DNA of 24,805 nucleotides from Candidatus Omnitrophota bacterium (GTDB lineage Bacteria; Omnitrophota; Gorgyraeia; Gygaellales; Profunditerraquicolaceae), in the NCBI GenBank assembly GCA_017995695.1, contig JAGOIJ010000006.1, positions 1-24,805 of the forward strand. Direction: 5' to 3'. Shown in pieces: positions 22,505-24,805 of this stretch; positions within the stretch are counted from its first letter, which is position 1; each line of letters starts with the position of its first letter. The notes below the pieces were generated by a model, which had not been told where the DNA came from, did no database searches, and saw nothing but the letters and a program-made list of their open reading frames with translations. The translations under genes and the position numbers were made by a program.

Positions 22505-22989
22505 AAAAACTGTTTTTTGCGTTATTGCTTTTTTTCCCTTTCCTCGTTGGTTTCGGAATATTTTTTCTTGACCAAGAATATTTTCTTTGCCCCATCGTCT
22601 ATAAGCATGACATCATCGTGCGCTCGGACAGCCGGGGCAATGGTTTTTTTGGCACCAACCGTAATGGTCAGAGGACGCACGCCGGCGTAGATTTGTTTGG
22701 TAAGATCGGTACGCCGGTATTAGCCAGTCGTTCGGGCTGGGTGATCGCCGCGGAGCGCAACCACGGCATGGGAAACTTTGTAAAATTGCGGCATCGTGAT
22801 AATCTGATAACGGTGTATGGGCATATGTCTGGCATTAATGTGCAGGCAGGCCGCTATGTGCGTCAAGGACAAGTTGTCGGTTGGGTCGGTAAGACGGGTA
22901 ATGCCAATCATCCTGCCATGTTGCCGCATCTTCATTTTGAAGTACGTAAGGACGGCACTCCTGTTGATCCGCTGCAATATTTAGATTAA
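22501..22989 (+). CDS. M23-family (LytM-type) peptidoglycan endopeptidase, membrane-anchored
   Basis: 162 residues. An N-terminal hydrophobic segment (about 4-24) acts as a signal anchor, then a single M23 domain. The zinc site is complete: His60 and Asp64 in HAGVD, His143 and His145 in HLHFE, with His108 in YGHMS as the catalytic base. The surrounding GTPVLASRSGWV, GNFVKLRH, VRQGQVVGWVGKTG words are classic. M23 enzymes cut peptide cross-links in peptidoglycan. No LysM domain or coiled coil is present, so it is a short active enzyme rather than an NlpD or EnvC type activator. Its ATG overlaps the lnt stop (ATGA), and it also has its own predicted promoter. Confidence 0.93.
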   Translation: MKKLFFALLLFFPFLVGFGIFFLDQEYFLCPIVYKHDIIVRSDSRGNGFFGTNRNGQRTHAGVDLFGKIGTPVLASRSGWVIAAERNHGMGNFVKLRHRDNLITVYGHMSGINVQAGRYVRQGQVVGWVGKTGNANHPAMLPHLHFEVRKDGTPVDPLQYLD

Positions 22990-23012
22990 ACTGGCGGGTC
23001 AATGGCCTGTTG

Positions 23013-23055
23013 TCTATGGTCGATGGTTTTACTATAGGCTACCGACTATAGGCTT
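23013..23055. repeat. Heptanucleotide repeat, CTATAGG/TCTATGG family, imperfect inverted repeat
   Basis: Left part TCTATGG, TCGATGG (23013-23026); a 5-nt break; right part CTATAGG, CTACCGA, CTATAGG (23032-23052). The two halves are imperfect complements of each other. It fills much of the 91-nt gap between the M23 and MFS genes and is not translated. Confidence 0.65.
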
Positions 23056-23080
23056 TAAACCCAGATCGTTTTTTATTTTC

Positions 23081-24229
23081 ATGGTTAACATTATTTTACT
23101 CGGTATTACTAGCCTATTAACGGACATCTCAACCGAGATGGTGTATCCGGTGCTGCCGATTTTCTTAGTATCGCAGCTCGGGGCGAGCCCTGCTATTCTC
23201 GGCGTGATTGAGGGTGTTGCTGAAAGCCTCGCCAGCCTTTTAAAAGTTTTTTCAGGATATCTTTCAGATAAGGTTAGATCGCGTAAGCCTTTTGCAATTG
23301 TCGGATATGCTTCTTCAACAATCGGCAAGGTTTGTTTGTATATAGCCGCTCATTGGCATGTTGTTTTCTTGGGGCGCTTGATTGATCGTTTTGGCAAAGG
23401 TATCCGCACAGCCCCTCGTGATGCCCTCATCGCTGATAGTACGCCTGAGGGAAAACGTGGCGCGGCTTTTGGTTTGCATCGCGCCATGGATACGTTGGGA
23501 GCCGCCTGCGGAGTATTGCTTGCGTATTGGATCATTCAGCATTACCACGGTGATCTTAAGAAACTATTCCTTTTCTCGTTGATTCCCGCGATCATGGCGG
23601 TTGTAGCTTTGTTTTTTGTAAAAGAGGCAAAGCATAAACTTTCTGCAGCGAACAAACAGATACGATTTAGCTGGAAAGGATTAGACAAGCGCTTGAAACT
23701 ATTTCTTATCGTGTCGTTTGTGTTCACGCTGGGCAATTCCTCCAACCAATTTCTACTTTTGCGCGCGCAGCAGATAGGCAATCCCTTAACACGCGTTCTG
23801 TTATTGTATCTTGTGTATAATTTGGTGTATGCCGCGTTGAGTTTTCCAGCGGCTAAGCTTTCGGATACGATCGGCAGGAAATATTTATTAGTAGCGGGCT
23901 ATCTATTGTATGCGATTGTGTATGTGGGATTTGCTTTGAGCAAAAGCGGTGAGATTTTTTGGCTTTTATTCATCTTGTATGGTTTATACATGGCTTGCAC
24001 TGAAGGGATAGAAAAAGCTTTGCTTGTTGATATTGCGCCAGTTCAGGTACGCGCAACTACGATTGGTTTGCATGCTACTATTGTTGGTTTAGGACTTTTG
24101 CCAGCGTCTGTATTGGCAGGGGCATTGTGGAGTTTATGGGGCCCAGCAGCTCCGTTTTATTTTGGCGCAACCATGGCGTTCATTACCAGTATCAGTTTTT
24201 ATTTTATACTTCGCAAGCGCGCTGCCTAA
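23081..24229 (+). CDS. Major facilitator superfamily transporter
   Basis: 382 residues with about 11-12 hydrophobic segments. The MFS signature between helices 2 and 3 is SGYLSDKVRSRKP (about 66-78), and GRLIDRFGKGIRTAPRDALIAD (about 97-118) matches a bacterial MFS subgroup carrying the RFGKGIRTAPRDALIA word; SDTIGRKYLL is the pseudo-repeat of the signature in the second half. The substrate cannot be deduced; drug or small-solute efflux is usual for relatives. No ribosome site precedes the ATG. The stop overlaps that of the convergent CDF gene by 3 nt, with no room for a terminator. Confidence 0.9.
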   Translation: MVNIILLGITSLLTDISTEMVYPVLPIFLVSQLGASPAILGVIEGVAESLASLLKVFSGYLSDKVRSRKPFAIVGYASSTIGKVCLYIAAHWHVVFLGRLIDRFGKGIRTAPRDALIADSTPEGKRGAAFGLHRAMDTLGAACGVLLAYWIIQHYHGDLKKLFLFSLIPAIMAVVALFFVKEAKHKLSAANKQIRFSWKGLDKRLKLFLIVSFVFTLGNSSNQFLLLRAQQIGNPLTRVLLLYLVYNLVYAALSFPAAKLSDTIGRKYLLVAGYLLYAIVYVGFALSKSGEIFWLLFILYGLYMACTEGIEKALLVDIAPVQVRATTIGLHATIVGLGLLPASVLAGALWSLWGPAAPFYFGATMAFITSISFYFILRKRAA

Positions 24230-24805
24230 TCTTTCGGCTCCATGTGCACCACCACGTCGGTAACTTCCGGGATTTGCTTCTTTAACTCTCCTTCGATAGC
24301 GTAGCTAATAGTGTGCGCCTCATTCATATGCATCGAGCCATTAACCTGGACGTGCAGGTCAATATGAATGTCATCATGCCTGCCGCGCGTGCGGATCTTA
24401 TGGCAAGCCTTCACTCCCGGTATCCCTAACACAATCTGTTTAATCTTGGCGTCATCCAATATTGCGGCGGTGTCACAGAGAACGCTTGAGCTTTCTCTGA
24501 CTATTTCAATGCCGGCGTGGGCAATAAAAAAAGCAATCAGGATTGTCGCCAGCGGATCAAGCAAAGGCCAGCCTAATTTAATTACCACAAGTGTGATGAT
24601 GACTGATAACGAGGTAAAAATATCAGCCCTGGTATGCATTGCATCAGAAATTAAGATATCGCTGTTTAAGAGTTTACCTTGCTTATGCTCATAGCGCATG
24701 ACCCACGCATTGATACAGAGGGTTATAATCATAATGATAAAGTTGAAAGCGTCAATCTGGGGGATGACTGGTTTAAAGATGCGCAGTATGCCTTCCTTGG
24801 CCAGA
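24226..24805 (-). CDS. Cation diffusion facilitator (CDF) metal exporter, 5'-truncated by the window
   Basis: The frame stays open to the right edge (read from 24804), so the visible start codons are internal. 192 residues are present, covering transmembrane helices about 3-6 and the C-terminal domain. The CDF metal site motif HxxxD is seen in SDAMHTRADIFTSL, and DPLATILIAFFIAHAGIEIV is a typical helix 6. The cytoplasmic ZT-dimer domain follows (IPGVKACHKIRTRGRHDDIHIDLHVQV ... VTDVVVHMEP). CDF proteins export zinc, iron, cobalt or similar divalent metals by proton exchange; the N-terminal half that holds the other metal ligands is outside the window. Confidence 0.93.
   Translation of the reverse strand, partial: LAKEGILRIFKPVIPQIDAFNFIIMIITLCINAWVMRYEHKQGKLLNSDILISDAMHTRADIFTSLSVIITLVVIKLGWPLLDPLATILIAFFIAHAGIEIVRESSSVLCDTAAILDDAKIKQIVLGIPGVKACHKIRTRGRHDDIHIDLHVQVNGSMHMNEAHTISYAIEGELKKQIPEVTDVVVHMEPKD

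Overview
The window reads as a chromosomal segment of an uncultivated, probably anaerobic, Gram-negative bacterium. Outer-membrane biogenesis genes (bamD-like, lptE), apolipoprotein N-acyltransferase and SecA point to a diderm. Desulforedoxin and rubrerythrin point to anaerobic oxidative-stress defence. The protein style, the gene order (leuS, comEA/comEC, bamD/lptE/holA against rpsT, murJ, prfB-secA-lnt) and the short word-like repeats resemble Omnitrophota (OP3) genomes; this assignment is inference from memory, not a database result. The genetic code looks standard: TGA is a stop, and the prfB frameshift depends on it.

Layout. 1-897: tail of pstB and phoU (phosphate). 957-4629: nfo, an orphan CheY-like receiver and leuS, tightly packed. 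4607-4741: a heptamer-built inverted repeat that supplies the end of leuS. 4763-5479: desulforedoxin and rubrerythrin, closed by palindromes and a strong terminator. 5667-7411: comEA and a comEC without its usual C-terminal metallo-beta-lactamase domain. 7648-9914: a membrane-anchored HEAT-repeat protein and a secreted gingipain-like (C25) peptidase, flanked by terminators. 10068-12228: bamD-like, lptE and a short holA. 12193-12456 (minus): rpsT with a structured leader. 12596-22989: a long plus-strand run of murJ, uvrC, ogt, pilT, prfB, secA, lnt and an M23 peptidase. 23081-24229: an MFS transporter, converging on a CDF metal exporter that is cut by the window edge. No rRNA, tRNA, CRISPR array, prophage or transposase was recognised. 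No gene-free stretch exceeds 300 bases; the longest (7412-7647) holds a terminator and a doubtful small ORF.

The most unusual signal is a set of five different short repeat families, all with a 7-nucleotide period. A 7-nt unit passes through all three frames every 21 nt, so a tandem array encodes one cyclic heptapeptide whatever frame it lands in. Stop-free families sit in frame inside genes: three CTCAATA arrays and one AGCTTTC array in lnt, and an ATGACTT-type array forming the lptE signal peptide. The family that contains a stop (AAATCCT) sits at the end of leuS, where it forms a new C-terminus and stop codon.

Other points of note: promoters placed so that nfo and bamD mRNAs would be leaderless; a TTGACA-17-TATATA promoter for rpsT that overlaps the murJ start codon and opens a leader with two hairpins; a PilT with Asn in place of the Walker B glutamate; and compact versions of UvrC, ComEC and HolA lacking domains normally present.
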